Below are positions 33,936-42,091 of a stretch of 64,000 bases of DNA, piece after piece. Each line of letters begins with the position of its first letter. Within the stretch, counting starts at the first letter, position 1. The notes under the pieces are model-generated. The model was not told the DNA's origin and made no database searches. It saw nothing but the letters and a program-made list of their open reading frames with translations. The translations under genes and the position numbers were made by a program. The stretch is from Agrococcus sediminis (lineage in GTDB: Bacteria; Actinomycetota; Actinomycetes; Actinomycetales; Microbacteriaceae): the NCBI RefSeq assembly GCF_007923295.1, contig NZ_VOIR01000011.1:372001-436000 (forward strand), given 5' to 3'.

Positions 33936-35162
33936 TCACCCGACGATCGGGTGCGCCCCGGTCAGCCCGCGCCCGCGCCGCGGGAACGCCAGCATCACCG
34001 CACCGCTCAGCACCCAGACGGCGCCCGACCCGGCGAGCAGCAGCAGCGGCTCGACGCCGGCGAGCGCGCCCGCGATCGCGGTGCCGAGCGCGGCCGCGGC
34101 ACCGCGCAGCGCCGCGCCCACGGTGAACACCTGGGCGACCACGGAGTCCGGGGCCTCGGTGCGGCGCAGCAGCAGCATCGCGGCCGTCGGCGCCGCGGTG
34201 CAGAGGCCGGAGAGGCCGACGAGCGCGATCGTCCACCACAGGCCCAGGTCGAGCGCGGCGGCGATCGTGGCGAGGCCGGTGAGCGCGTATCCGATGCCCA
34301 TCGTCGCGTGCGCCGAGAGCACCGGCGGCCGCAGAGGCTCGAGCGCGGCGCCGAGCAGCGCGCCGACGGCGAAGGCCGCGACGATCAGGGCGCTGAGCGA
34401 CGCGTCGCCGGTGGCGGCGAGCGCGATGCCGAGCGCGGCGATCGGCATGATGCCGCGGCCGAGCTCGGCGAGGGTGCCGGATGCGGTGACGACCGCGAGC
34501 GTGCGTCGCGTCGAGAGCGCCACGATGCCGGCCGCCATGGAGCGCAGCAGCCCGGCTTGCTCCGCCGCGCGAGGCTGCACGGGCAGCAGCGCGAACGCGG
34601 CGGCCGAGGCGAGCGCGACGACCGCCATCGCGATGAGGGCCGCGCGCGGCCCGAGCGTGGGCGCCAGCAGGGCGACGGCTGCCGGGCCGGCGACGCCGCT
34701 CACGTTGTAGCTCAGTGCGTCGAGCGCGTACGCGCGCCGCGCATCCGACCCCGGTGGAGCCACGAAGCTCGACAGCCCGCCGAAGCCGAAGGGCGTCAGC
34801 AGGCCGCTCACGACGAGCGCCGCCGCGACCGCCCAGACGGGCACGGGCCCGAGTCCGGCGGCGACGCCGAAGGCGAGCCCGGTGCCGGCGGCGGCCGCCA
34901 TCATCAGCGCGCGGGGGTGCCGGGCGCCGTCGAGCAGGGCGCCGACGAGCGGCGCCGCGACGATGCCGGGCAGCATCGACAGCGCCACGAGCAGCGCGCC
35001 GAGCGCGATGTCGCCGGTGACGGCGACGGCGAGGATCGGGATGGCGATCTGCGCGCCGCTCGAGGCGGCGCGGATCGGCACGGACGCGGCGAGCTGACGG
35101 GGACCGCCCATCGCGGCCCCCGCCGGCTCGCCCGCCGCAGCGGGATGCGGCGCGGGCGTCAC
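33936..35162 (-). CDS. MFS transporter coupled to metQ
   Basis: About 408 aa from the GTG at 35162, which overlaps the metQ stop; an ATG at 35111 (MGGPRQLAASVPIRAASSGA) is an alternative. Twelve hydrophobic segments with 'LVGALLDGARHPRALM' in the loop after helix 2 and a repeated layout in the C-half. This is a general MFS exporter-like protein (MFS_1). The overlap places it at the end of the metNIQ operon, but its substrate is unknown. Confidence 0.8.
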   Translation of the reverse strand: MTPAPHPAAAGEPAGAAMGGPRQLAASVPIRAASSGAQIAIPILAVAVTGDIALGALLVALSMLPGIVAAPLVGALLDGARHPRALMMAAAAGTGLAFGVAAGLGPVPVWAVAAALVVSGLLTPFGFGGLSSFVAPPGSDARRAYALDALSYNVSGVAGPAAVALLAPTLGPRAALIAMAVVALASAAAFALLPVQPRAAEQAGLLRSMAAGIVALSTRRTLAVVTASGTLAELGRGIMPIAALGIALAATGDASLSALIVAAFAVGALLGAALEPLRPPVLSAHATMGIGYALTGLATIAAALDLGLWWTIALVGLSGLCTAAPTAAMLLLRRTEAPDSVVAQVFTVGAALRGAAAALGTAIAGALAGVEPLLLLAGSGAVWVLSGAVMLAFPRRGRGLTGAHPIVG

Positions 35163-35992
35163 TCCGAGACGGGCACGATGAGCCCGCCCCACGTCTCGAG
35201 GATGTACGCCTGCGTCTCCTCCGACGTCAGCAGCTCGTAGAGCGCCTCGACGCGGGGGTCGTCCTCGAGCTCGGGCGTGGTGGCGAGGATGTTGAAGTAC
35301 TCGGAGTCGTCGCCCTCGGTGAGGATGGCCTGCTCCTGCGTGAGGCCGGCCGGCAGCGCGAACGAGGCGGTGACGAAGACCGCGTCGTTGTCGGGCAGCG
35401 CGAGCGGCAGGGTGGCGTTCTCGACCTCGGTGAACTGGAAGTTCGAGGGGTTCTCGGTGATGCCGTCGAGGTTGGTCGCGTCGTCGGCGATCTCGATGAG
35501 GCCCTCGGCCGCGAGGATCTCGAGCGCGCGCGCCTCGTTCGTCGGGTCGTTGGGGATGGCGATCGTGGCGCCCTCGCCCAGCTCGTCGATCGACGTGAGC
35601 GACTCGGAGTAGAAGGCGGCGGCGGGCAGGTAGACCTCGCCGATCGAGACGAGCGAGCCGCCGGCCTGCGAGTTGTACGTCTCCATGAACGTCGCGTTCT
35701 GGAAGAGGTTGGCCTCGGTCGAGCCGTCGGTGAGCGCCGGGTTGGGCGTGTAGTAATCGGTGAACTCGACCCACTCGATGTCGAGCCCGGCCTCGGCGGC
35801 CAGGTTCTCGTCGACCCAGGTGAGCATGTCGCCGGCCGGCACGGGCAGCGCGCCGACGCGGATCGTGCCGAGCGAGCCGTCCTCGGGCGCCTCGGTCTCG
35901 GCGGGGGCGCCGGAGGAGCAGGCGGCGAGGGCGAGCGCGGCGGCGCCGGCGACGACGGTGGTCGCCACGCGGCGACGGAGGGTGCTGGTCAT
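35159..35992 (-). CDS. metQ: Methionine ABC transporter substrate-binding lipoprotein MetQ
   Basis: 277 aa. Lipoprotein signal ends in LAAC (Cys25), then an acidic linker. NlpA/MetQ family motifs: 'IRVGALPVPAGDMLTWV', 'VEFTDYYTPNPALTDGSTEANLFQN', 'IAIPNDPTNEARALEIL', 'ENATLPLALPDNDAVFV' and 'YELLTSEETQAYI'. It delivers methionine to MetI/MetN. Third gene of the metN-metI-metQ operon, 9 bp after metI. Confidence 0.93.
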   Translation of the reverse strand: MTSTLRRRVATTVVAGAAALALAACSSGAPAETEAPEDGSLGTIRVGALPVPAGDMLTWVDENLAAEAGLDIEWVEFTDYYTPNPALTDGSTEANLFQNATFMETYNSQAGGSLVSIGEVYLPAAAFYSESLTSIDELGEGATIAIPNDPTNEARALEILAAEGLIEIADDATNLDGITENPSNFQFTEVENATLPLALPDNDAVFVTASFALPAGLTQEQAILTEGDDSEYFNILATTPELEDDPRVEALYELLTSEETQAYILETWGGLIVPVSE

Positions 35993-36001
35993 GGTGGTTC
36001 C

Positions 36002-36817
36002 TTACGGGGTGCTGCCCGACGGATGCGTCGGGGTGCGGGAGGAGGGGAGGGCGAGGTCGGCGTCGAGGTGGGCCTGCGCATCGGCCGTCGCGTCCTTCTT
36101 GGGGCCGCGACGGATGGGCTGGGCGCCGAGCCGCTTCGCGAGCGCGGTCAGCGCCCACTGGATCAGCTGCACGAGGGCGAACAGGATGATGACGACGAAC
36201 ACGATGTGGATCCAGCTGTAGCGCTGCATGCCGTAGGTGAGGGCGACGTTGCCGAGGCCGCCGCCGCCGACGACGCCGACCATCGCCGAGAAGTTGATGA
36301 TCGACGTGATGGTGGTGGCGGTGCCGAGCAGGATCGCGGGGGTCGCCTGCGGCAGCAGCACGCGGCGCACGAGCAGCCAGCGGCTGGCGCCGAGCGACTC
36401 GGCCGCCTCGAACAGCCCCGGGTCGACCTCGCGCACGGCGATCTCGACGACGCGCACGAAGAACGGGATGGCGACGAGCGTGAGCGGCACGATCGCGGGG
36501 CCGGTGCCGATGAACGAGCCGAGCAGCCAGCGGGTGACGGGGATGAGCGCGATCATCAGCACGATGAACGGCACCGAGCGGCCGAGGTTGACGATGAAGC
36601 CGAGCAGCCCGTTGACGACCCGGCCGAGCGCGCGCGAGCCGAACGGCGCCTCGAGGAAGCGCCCCTGCTCGGTGCCGACGAGGATGATGCCGAGCGGCAG
36701 GCCGACGACGAACGTGATCGCCATCGCGATCGCCGTCATGTAGACGGTCTCCCACGTGCCCTCGAGCAGCACCTGCATGAGCTGCGGCCAGAAGGTGGGG
36801 GCGGCGGGGTCGATCAT
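36002..36817 (-). CDS. metI: Methionine ABC transporter permease MetI
   Basis: 271 aa. Starts 'FWPQLMQVLLEGTWETVYMTAIAMAI'. Five membrane helices with the EAA-type loop 'EVDPGLFEAAESLGASRWLLVRRVLLPQATPAI' that contacts the ATPase. 'GGGGLGNVALTYGMQRY' is typical of MetI. A ~40-residue charged C-terminal extension is longer than in E. coli MetI. Start codon overlaps metN by 4 bases. Confidence 0.93.
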   Translation of the reverse strand: MIDPAAPTFWPQLMQVLLEGTWETVYMTAIAMAITFVVGLPLGIILVGTEQGRFLEAPFGSRALGRVVNGLLGFIVNLGRSVPFIVLMIALIPVTRWLLGSFIGTGPAIVPLTLVAIPFFVRVVEIAVREVDPGLFEAAESLGASRWLLVRRVLLPQATPAILLGTATTITSIINFSAMVGVVGGGGLGNVALTYGMQRYSWIHIVFVVIILFALVQLIQWALTALAKRLGAQPIRRGPKKDATADAQAHLDADLALPSSRTPTHPSGSTP

Positions 36818-37800
36818 GCGAGCACCTCCCAGGCGGTGACGCCCTGCGCGGTGAGCGAGTCGATCACCTTGAGGGCGACGGATGCGTCCCCGGGCACGGC
36901 GAGGCGGGTGCGGCCGGCCTGGTGGCCGCCGATGGTCTCGAGCGCCGCACCGAGGATGGACACGTCGAGCCCGAAGTCGCGCGCGAGCTGCGCGATGACG
37001 GGGCGGTCGGCGCTCAGCCCGGTGTAGGTGACGTCGATGATGCGGTGGTGGGGGATGTAGTGCGCCTCGCCGACGGGGAAGAGCTCGGCGGCGACGCGGC
37101 TGCCGGGCGTGCGGATGAGGTCGTCGAGCGAGCCCTGCTCGATGACCCGGCCGGTCTCCATGAGGGCAGCCGCGTCGCAGATGCGCTTCACGACATCCAT
37201 CTCGTGGGTGATGAGCAGCACGGTGAGGCCGAGCTCGCGGCTGAGACGCTGGATGAGCTCGAGGATCGAGCGGGTCGTCTCGGGGTCGAGCGCGCTGGTG
37301 GCTTCGTCGCTGAGCAGCACATCGGGGCCGCTCGCGAGGGCACGGGCGATGCCGACGCGCTGCCGCTGGCCGCCGGAGAGCTGGCCGGGGCGGTCGTCGG
37401 CGCGGTGCGCGAGGCCGACGAGGTCGAGCATCTCGAGCGCCTTCGGCCGGCGATCCTTCTTCGGGGCGCCGGTCGCCTCGAGCGCGAACTCGACGTTCTG
37501 GGCGACGGTGCGGTTGCCGACGAGGTTGAAGTGCTGGAAGACCATGCCGATCTGGTGGCGCGCCTGCAGCAGCGCCTTGCCCTCGAGCGCGGTCACCTCG
37601 ACGCCGTCGACGACGACCCGGCCGGAGTCGGGCCGCTCGAGCGCGTTGACGGTGCGCAGCAGCGTGGACTTGCCGGCGCCCGACTGACCGACGACGCCGA
37701 AGATGGAGCCGCGCGGCACCTCGATCGACACGTCGTCGAGCGCGACGACGGCGTCGGGGCCGTCGCCGAAGCGGCGGCTGACGTGCTCGATCGAGATCAT
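36814..37800 (-). CDS. metN: Methionine ABC transporter ATP-binding protein MetN
   Basis: 328 aa, GGGGAGCCCC ahead of the ATG at 37800. Walker A GQSGAGKST (residues ~37-45), signature LSGGQRQRV, Walker B 'VLLSDEATSALDP', H-loop 'LLITHEMDVV'. The C-terminal NIL domain (from ~residue 255, 'ARDFGLDVSILGAALETIGGHQAGR') senses internal methionine and inhibits transport. First gene of the operon. Confidence 0.94.
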   Translation of the reverse strand: MISIEHVSRRFGDGPDAVVALDDVSIEVPRGSIFGVVGQSGAGKSTLLRTVNALERPDSGRVVVDGVEVTALEGKALLQARHQIGMVFQHFNLVGNRTVAQNVEFALEATGAPKKDRRPKALEMLDLVGLAHRADDRPGQLSGGQRQRVGIARALASGPDVLLSDEATSALDPETTRSILELIQRLSRELGLTVLLITHEMDVVKRICDAAALMETGRVIEQGSLDDLIRTPGSRVAAELFPVGEAHYIPHHRIIDVTYTGLSADRPVIAQLARDFGLDVSILGAALETIGGHQAGRTRLAVPGDASVALKVIDSLTAQGVTAWEVLA

Positions 37801-37843
37801 GGGGCTCCCCGTGCCTTGGTGGGCGGATGCGGTGGGTCGCCTT

Positions 37844-37867
37844 CTATTGTCTCACGTTGTCTGATAG
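37844..37867 (-). promoter_or_regulatory. Candidate regulator site upstream of metN
   Basis: Direct repeat TTGTCT at 37847 and 37857 inside CTAT...ATAG ends, 44-67 bp upstream of metN. It is AT-rich against its surroundings and well placed for a repressor or activator of methionine uptake. The protein that binds it is unknown. Confidence 0.4.
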
Positions 37868-37989
37868 CAGTGAAGGATGTGACGCCGTGTGACGCCCCGC
37901 CGCGCTGGTCGGGCGGGCCCCGAAGCGCGGTGCGTCGAGACCGGTTCAGGTGTCGCATCGCCGAGGCCAGCATCCGCGACCGGTGCGCC

Positions 37990-38433
37990 GAGCTCCAGCA
38001 GCGCGCGGGCGTCCGCGGCCAACTGCAGCAGCCCACCGCGCCAGCTTGGGGTCGAAGACGACGTTCTCGCCTTGCTCGTCGAGCTCCGTGAAGTCGGCGT
38101 ATCCGAAGAAGCCGTCGCCCCGGAACGCGGCTTGGAACATCACCGGCGCCCGCCCTGCGACCGCGTCGCGACGATCGCCGCGACCTGGCCTGCTGCGTCG
38201 AAGAGCTTCTCGATCTCGACGACCGGGCACTGCTGCCGCAACCCCTTGAGGATGCGCGCTTCATGCCGTTCGCCGGGCTCGGCGGTGCGCGCGAGCATCG
38301 CGTCGTCCTCAGGCGGCGGCCTGTCGCGGCGGCCCAGCTCGTGGTCGAGGCTCGCGAGCAGCTGCCACTCGCAGTTGCTTGCGACGGTGAGGTCGCTCGC
38401 GGTGAGCAACACGGTGTCGTGGTCGACGATCAT
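37990..38433 (-). pseudogene. Decayed N-terminal remnant of a TM0106-type RecB-like nuclease
   Basis: Minus-strand peptide pieces match the start of TM0106 family RecB-like nucleases in three frames. From the ATG at 38433: 'LLTASDLTVASNCEWQLL' and 'DDAMLARTAEPGERHEARIL'. After one shift: 'VMFQAAFRGDGFFGYADF' and 'VVFDPKLARW'. After a second shift: 'LLQLAADARALLELGAPV'. Only about 150 residues of a protein usually over 1000 long remain, and the 3' part is gone. It marks the left edge of the defence island. Confidence 0.7.
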
Positions 38434-38523
38434 CGACGCGATGCCTTCATCCTCCCGGGGAGTCGTCGCGCCGGCGCCTGTCGGCGTCGGGGGCGACGCC
38501 GTCGACGATGGCTTCAGTATGGG

Positions 38524-39675
38524 TCAGCCGGGTGACCCTGCGGCCTCGGCTGCCGCTACGCCGCGCTGGATTTGCGTCGCGATCGCGCGACCGAGGGGGA
38601 TCGGCACCGCGTTGCCGATCTGACGCGCGATCGAAGTCTTCGACCCGACAAACCGATGCGAGCGTGGGAAGCCCTGCAGCACCGCGGCCTCGTAGTGCGT
38701 GATCGCGCGGTTCGCGGTCGGGTGCAGGTAGCGCCCCTTCTCGGGCTTGAAAAACTCCGTGCGAATCGTCACCGAGGGGCGGTCCCAATGCAGACGTCCC
38801 ATGACGTCGGCCGATCCGGTGCGGTGGTTTTTCCAGCACTTGGGGAGCAGATCGTGGTCCTCTATCGAGAAGCGGTTGCCGCCCTGGGGGATCGCCTTGA
38901 AGCGGGCGAGCGAGAGCTCTGTGTATCGACGGCCGAGGTGCAGGTCTGCAGGTGCGAACATCGGCCGCCGCACACCGTCAACCAGTACGGTGCCGCGGGG
39001 CTCCACATGCGACAGCTCGATGGCGTCCACCGCCGCCGGGATGCCGACGAACGCCTCCGCGACAGTCGCATACGAATCGCGGTGATGGGTCGGTGTCGGC
39101 AGCGTCACCAGGGGCATGTCCCGCCGCGAGCCGATTACGATTGCGCGCTTGCGGGCCTGGAAGGCGCCGAAGTCCGCGGAGTTCAGAACGCCGGCTTCCC
39201 ACCGATACTCGGAGAGGGCGCCGCCGGGGGCCATGAGCGCTGTGAAGCTCGAGAACTGGGGGGAGCTGAAGAAGGCTGTCACATTCTCGACGACGAAGTA
39301 CTTCGGGCGGTAGCGCTCGATCGAGCGGGCGTACTCGCGCCAGAGCGTGTTGCGCTCGTCCTCCTCGTTCTGCTTCCCGAGCGTCGAGAAGCCCTGGCAC
39401 GGCGGACCGCCGACGACGATGTCGACCTCGAGCTGCTCGTCGAGCGCGAGCCATTCCTGGATCGGCCCGGCGAAGACGATGCCCTGGCCGAAGGTCGCGG
39501 TGTACGAAGCTGCCGCGTCTCGATCCCACTCGACGGCTCGCACGCTCTTGAACCGGCGTGACGCCGAGTGGAAGCCCGCAGTCAGACCGCCGGCGCCCGC
39601 GAACAGATCGAGCACGCGGATGCTCCCCACCGCCCGATCCACGTGCTCGACGGGGTGTCCGGGGGCGAAGGTCAT
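38524..39675 (-). CDS. DNA (cytosine-5) methyltransferase of the DISARM-like system
   Basis: About 383 aa from the ATG at 39675; in-frame ATGs at 39747 and 39804 are alternatives, and none has a clear ribosome site. m5C methylase motifs: I 'VLDLFAGAGGL', IV with catalytic Cys 'GGPPCQGFST', VI 'FVVENV', VIII 'QARKRAIVIGSR', then 'ALQGFP'-type 'VLQGFPRSH' and X 'IGNAVPIPLG'. It transfers a methyl group from SAM to cytosine C5. In DISARM class 2 such an enzyme (DrmMII) marks self DNA. It lies divergent from vsr. Confidence 0.92.
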   Translation of the reverse strand: MTFAPGHPVEHVDRAVGSIRVLDLFAGAGGLTAGFHSASRRFKSVRAVEWDRDAAASYTATFGQGIVFAGPIQEWLALDEQLEVDIVVGGPPCQGFSTLGKQNEEDERNTLWREYARSIERYRPKYFVVENVTAFFSSPQFSSFTALMAPGGALSEYRWEAGVLNSADFGAFQARKRAIVIGSRRDMPLVTLPTPTHHRDSYATVAEAFVGIPAAVDAIELSHVEPRGTVLVDGVRRPMFAPADLHLGRRYTELSLARFKAIPQGGNRFSIEDHDLLPKCWKNHRTGSADVMGRLHWDRPSVTIRTEFFKPEKGRYLHPTANRAITHYEAAVLQGFPRSHRFVGSKTSIARQIGNAVPIPLGRAIATQIQRGVAAAEAAGSPG

Positions 39676-39821
39676 GCCGGCGATTCTAGCCGGCGCGAGG
39701 GGAGCCGATCCGCGGCGCGCTGGATGCCTGTTGAAGGTCTCTGGCATCGACAGATCGAGGCTCGAAGCGGTGCGCGGAGACACGCGTATGCTCGGGGCAT
39801 GCACGCAGGGCGGGCATCACG

Positions 39822-40265
39822 GTGACGGCTCGAGCTGCGTCCGAATCCTGGGCGACCTCGGATGGTGCTCGCGCCTCGATGCAGGCAAACAGGCGTGCGA
39901 ACACCGGTCCGGAGCTCGCCGTGCGCCGCCTGCTCCACGCAGCAGGCTTCAGGTACCGCGTCGACTACCCGCCTCTAGCGGACTTCCGACGGCTGCGAGC
40001 CGACATCGTCTTCCCGCGGCGACATCTCGCCGTGTTCGTCGACGGGTGCTTTTGGCACGGATGCCCGGACCACTTTGTCATGCCAAAGGCGAATGCCGAG
40101 TACTGGGCGCGGAAGATCGCCCGCAACGTCGAGCGCGACGCCGAGACGACCGCACGGCTGATCGAACGCGGATGGCTCGTGCTCCGCTTCTGGGAGCACG
40201 AGCCTGCAGCCGAAGTGGCCTCCGCGATCGCACGTGCGATGCGGGAACTGAAGGGCGAGTGCTAG
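39822..40265 (+). CDS. vsr: Very short patch repair (Vsr) endonuclease family protein
   Basis: 147 aa from the GTG at 39822. 'WATSDGARASMQANRRANTGPELAVRRLLHAAGFRYRVD' is the usual Vsr N-terminus. The catalytic and zinc region is 'ADIVFPRRHLAVFVDGCFWHGCPDHF', followed by 'EYWARKIARNVERDAETTARLIERGWLVLRFWEHE'. Vsr nicks T:G mismatches that arise from deaminated 5-methylcytosine, and related proteins act as restriction nucleases. It is the only gene of the island core on the plus strand. Its TAG and the drmB TAG are both read from one CTAG palindrome. Confidence 0.93.
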   Translation: MTARAASESWATSDGARASMQANRRANTGPELAVRRLLHAAGFRYRVDYPPLADFRRLRADIVFPRRHLAVFVDGCFWHGCPDHFVMPKANAEYWARKIARNVERDAETTARLIERGWLVLRFWEHEPAAEVASAIARAMRELKGEC

Positions 40266-42091
40266 CCGCCAGAGGCCCCCATGATGGCGTGCCGACGCAT
40301 CTCGTCCATCGCGGGCGAGAACAGGCCGTCGATCTGGTCGTTGCCGACGACGCATGCGCGGTCAAGCAGCAGATTCGATGCTTCGCACGACGTCTCAGAG
40401 ATCAGCATGCAGGTGTGGCACGCCGCAAGGTTAAGACCCTGCAGACTCTGCGGGCCGGATTCCCGGCACACAGGGTCGTTGGCGCACCATTCGTGCCGCT
40501 CTAGGGCACGCGCGACGAGCGCGGCGAAGCGCTCCCTCTCACCCTGCCGGACGAGCCCGCCCAGGGTGCCCTCGAAGTCTGAGGTCGTCGTATAGATGAA
40601 GATCCCGGCATCTCCGCCTTCCCCAGCGTAAATGCGTTCGCGGAGTGATGCGGCTGTGAAGCCGCTGCTGAACGCGAGCTCCTGAATCAGCATGTGGGCA
40701 AGTCCGTGGAGCAGGACGTATTTAGGGGTCGCCTCGGGGAAGCGCGCCGCGAACGACGACGCCGCCTGGTTCTGCTTGACCTGAAGCACGCGTCCCTCGA
40801 CGCCGTCGGCCCGGCTCCACGCTTCGATCGCCTCGCCGTTAAGTCGGACGAAGATGCCTTCGCCCCAGCCCTCGACGGCAGGCAGCCAACGGGACTCCGT
40901 GGCCCGACCGAGCACAGCCGGAACCGGCTTCGCATCCATTCGGTAGCGGCGGAACTCCACTGCGGCGCGCACCTCGCGGAGCCGGTCGACGAGCACGACG
41001 TGCTCGAAGAGTCCGTTGAGGGGCGCAGATGGGCCAGCGCCGGCGAACGGCATGATGCGAGTGACGAAATTCTCGATGGGGGCTTCGCCCGCGGCCGCGG
41101 CTTCGAACGCCTCGAACTCGTCGCGGAGCAGGTCGCGACGGGCAGCGGCGAGCTGCAACGCGCCGGAGTCGTCTGCCACACGCAGGACTTGCTCCACAGA
41201 CCCGCCGACGTTCGCTGCGATGCGTTCTGCAAGCAGGGTCCGGAACGCATCTTCCTCTTGCTGCTGGAGCCCCGCGAACAAGGCATCTCGCTTGATTGCA
41301 TCTTCGACGGCCACCGCCCTGCCGACGACTTCGGGGATGTCGATCGCGCTGATCGACTCTCCGATGTGCAGGCTCGTCGCGCCGCGCTGCTGCACGACGA
41401 GAGCGGCTTCGCACTGCGCGGCGGCTCCCGCGCGCTGCCAGGGCTGTTTGCCACCGCAGCGGACGCCTGCGCCTCTCAGGCGGTTGCCGTCGAGCTCGTC
41501 GAACGCTCGAACGGCCTGGCAGCCTCCGCACCGCAGCTCAAGGCTCGCGAGTCCGAACCCGCTGTCGTTCGAGACGAACTGGATGTCGTGCTGCGGATCG
41601 CAGGAGTCGGGCACCGGGCCCGCGTGCAACCACCTCGGCCAATCCACATCCTGCACATGCGAGTGGTCGGTGCAGCCTGCGACAAAACGCATCGGGACGA
41701 GCCGGCCGGAACAGGAGCAGAGCGGCATTGACCCATCGTCGTCCGCGGCACGGAGCCGTTGCAGGCGTCGGCACTTCTGGCAGAACAGCCAGCTCGGGAA
41801 TCGTGAGAATGTCAGGCGCATACCGACTCCGCGGCTGCTCTCCCCTTGGCTCGGAGCTGCGTAGAGCTTTGTCACCTGAAGCCGCTCCGACAGACGCTTG
41901 CACTCGACCTCGTTGAGGAAGCGTTCGCTCGGCCATTCGTCTCCCGTCGGGGCCATGAACGATTCGCCCAAGATGTCGATGATTGCTCCCGGTCCATACG
42001 GTCCGACAGTCTCGGCCAGACGAATCGCGCGGTCTCGTCCGGCGTCTGCCGGACGAGTCGCCCGCTTCCTGGTCTTCCGATCTCCCGTCAT
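40262..42091 (-). CDS. drmB: DrmB-like protein (DUF1998)
   Basis: 609 aa from the ATG at 42091, overlapping the drmA stop (ATGA). N-terminus 'IRLAETVGPYGPGAIIDILGESFMAP' is typical of DrmB. A Cys-rich zinc segment follows ('FCQKCRRLQRL', 'PLCSCSGRLVPMRFVAGC'). DUF1998 occupies the C-terminal ~150 residues ('KYVLLHGLAHMLIQELAFSSGF', 'GIFIYTTTSDFEGTLGGL', then 'NLAACHTCMLISETSCEASNLLLDR' with conserved Cys). DrmB forms a complex with the DrmA helicase in DISARM. Confidence 0.9.
   Translation of the reverse strand: MTGDRKTRKRATRPADAGRDRAIRLAETVGPYGPGAIIDILGESFMAPTGDEWPSERFLNEVECKRLSERLQVTKLYAAPSQGESSRGVGMRLTFSRFPSWLFCQKCRRLQRLRAADDDGSMPLCSCSGRLVPMRFVAGCTDHSHVQDVDWPRWLHAGPVPDSCDPQHDIQFVSNDSGFGLASLELRCGGCQAVRAFDELDGNRLRGAGVRCGGKQPWQRAGAAAQCEAALVVQQRGATSLHIGESISAIDIPEVVGRAVAVEDAIKRDALFAGLQQQEEDAFRTLLAERIAANVGGSVEQVLRVADDSGALQLAAARRDLLRDEFEAFEAAAAGEAPIENFVTRIMPFAGAGPSAPLNGLFEHVVLVDRLREVRAAVEFRRYRMDAKPVPAVLGRATESRWLPAVEGWGEGIFVRLNGEAIEAWSRADGVEGRVLQVKQNQAASSFAARFPEATPKYVLLHGLAHMLIQELAFSSGFTAASLRERIYAGEGGDAGIFIYTTTSDFEGTLGGLVRQGERERFAALVARALERHEWCANDPVCRESGPQSLQGLNLAACHTCMLISETSCEASNLLLDRACVVGNDQIDGLFSPAMDEMRRHAIMGASGG

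Noticed and set aside
37801-37990. SAM riboswitch ahead of metN
   Set aside because: The leader is short and I could not find the conserved cores of known SAM riboswitches. Only a likely protein-binding repeat is reported.
36023-38091. Plus-strand open frames opposite metI and metN
   Set aside because: Shadows of clear met genes on the other strand.
38524-40265. Simple type II restriction-modification pair (methylase plus Vsr)
   Set aside because: Vsr is not a standard type II partner, and drmA/drmB are contiguous with the pair, so a larger system is the better reading.
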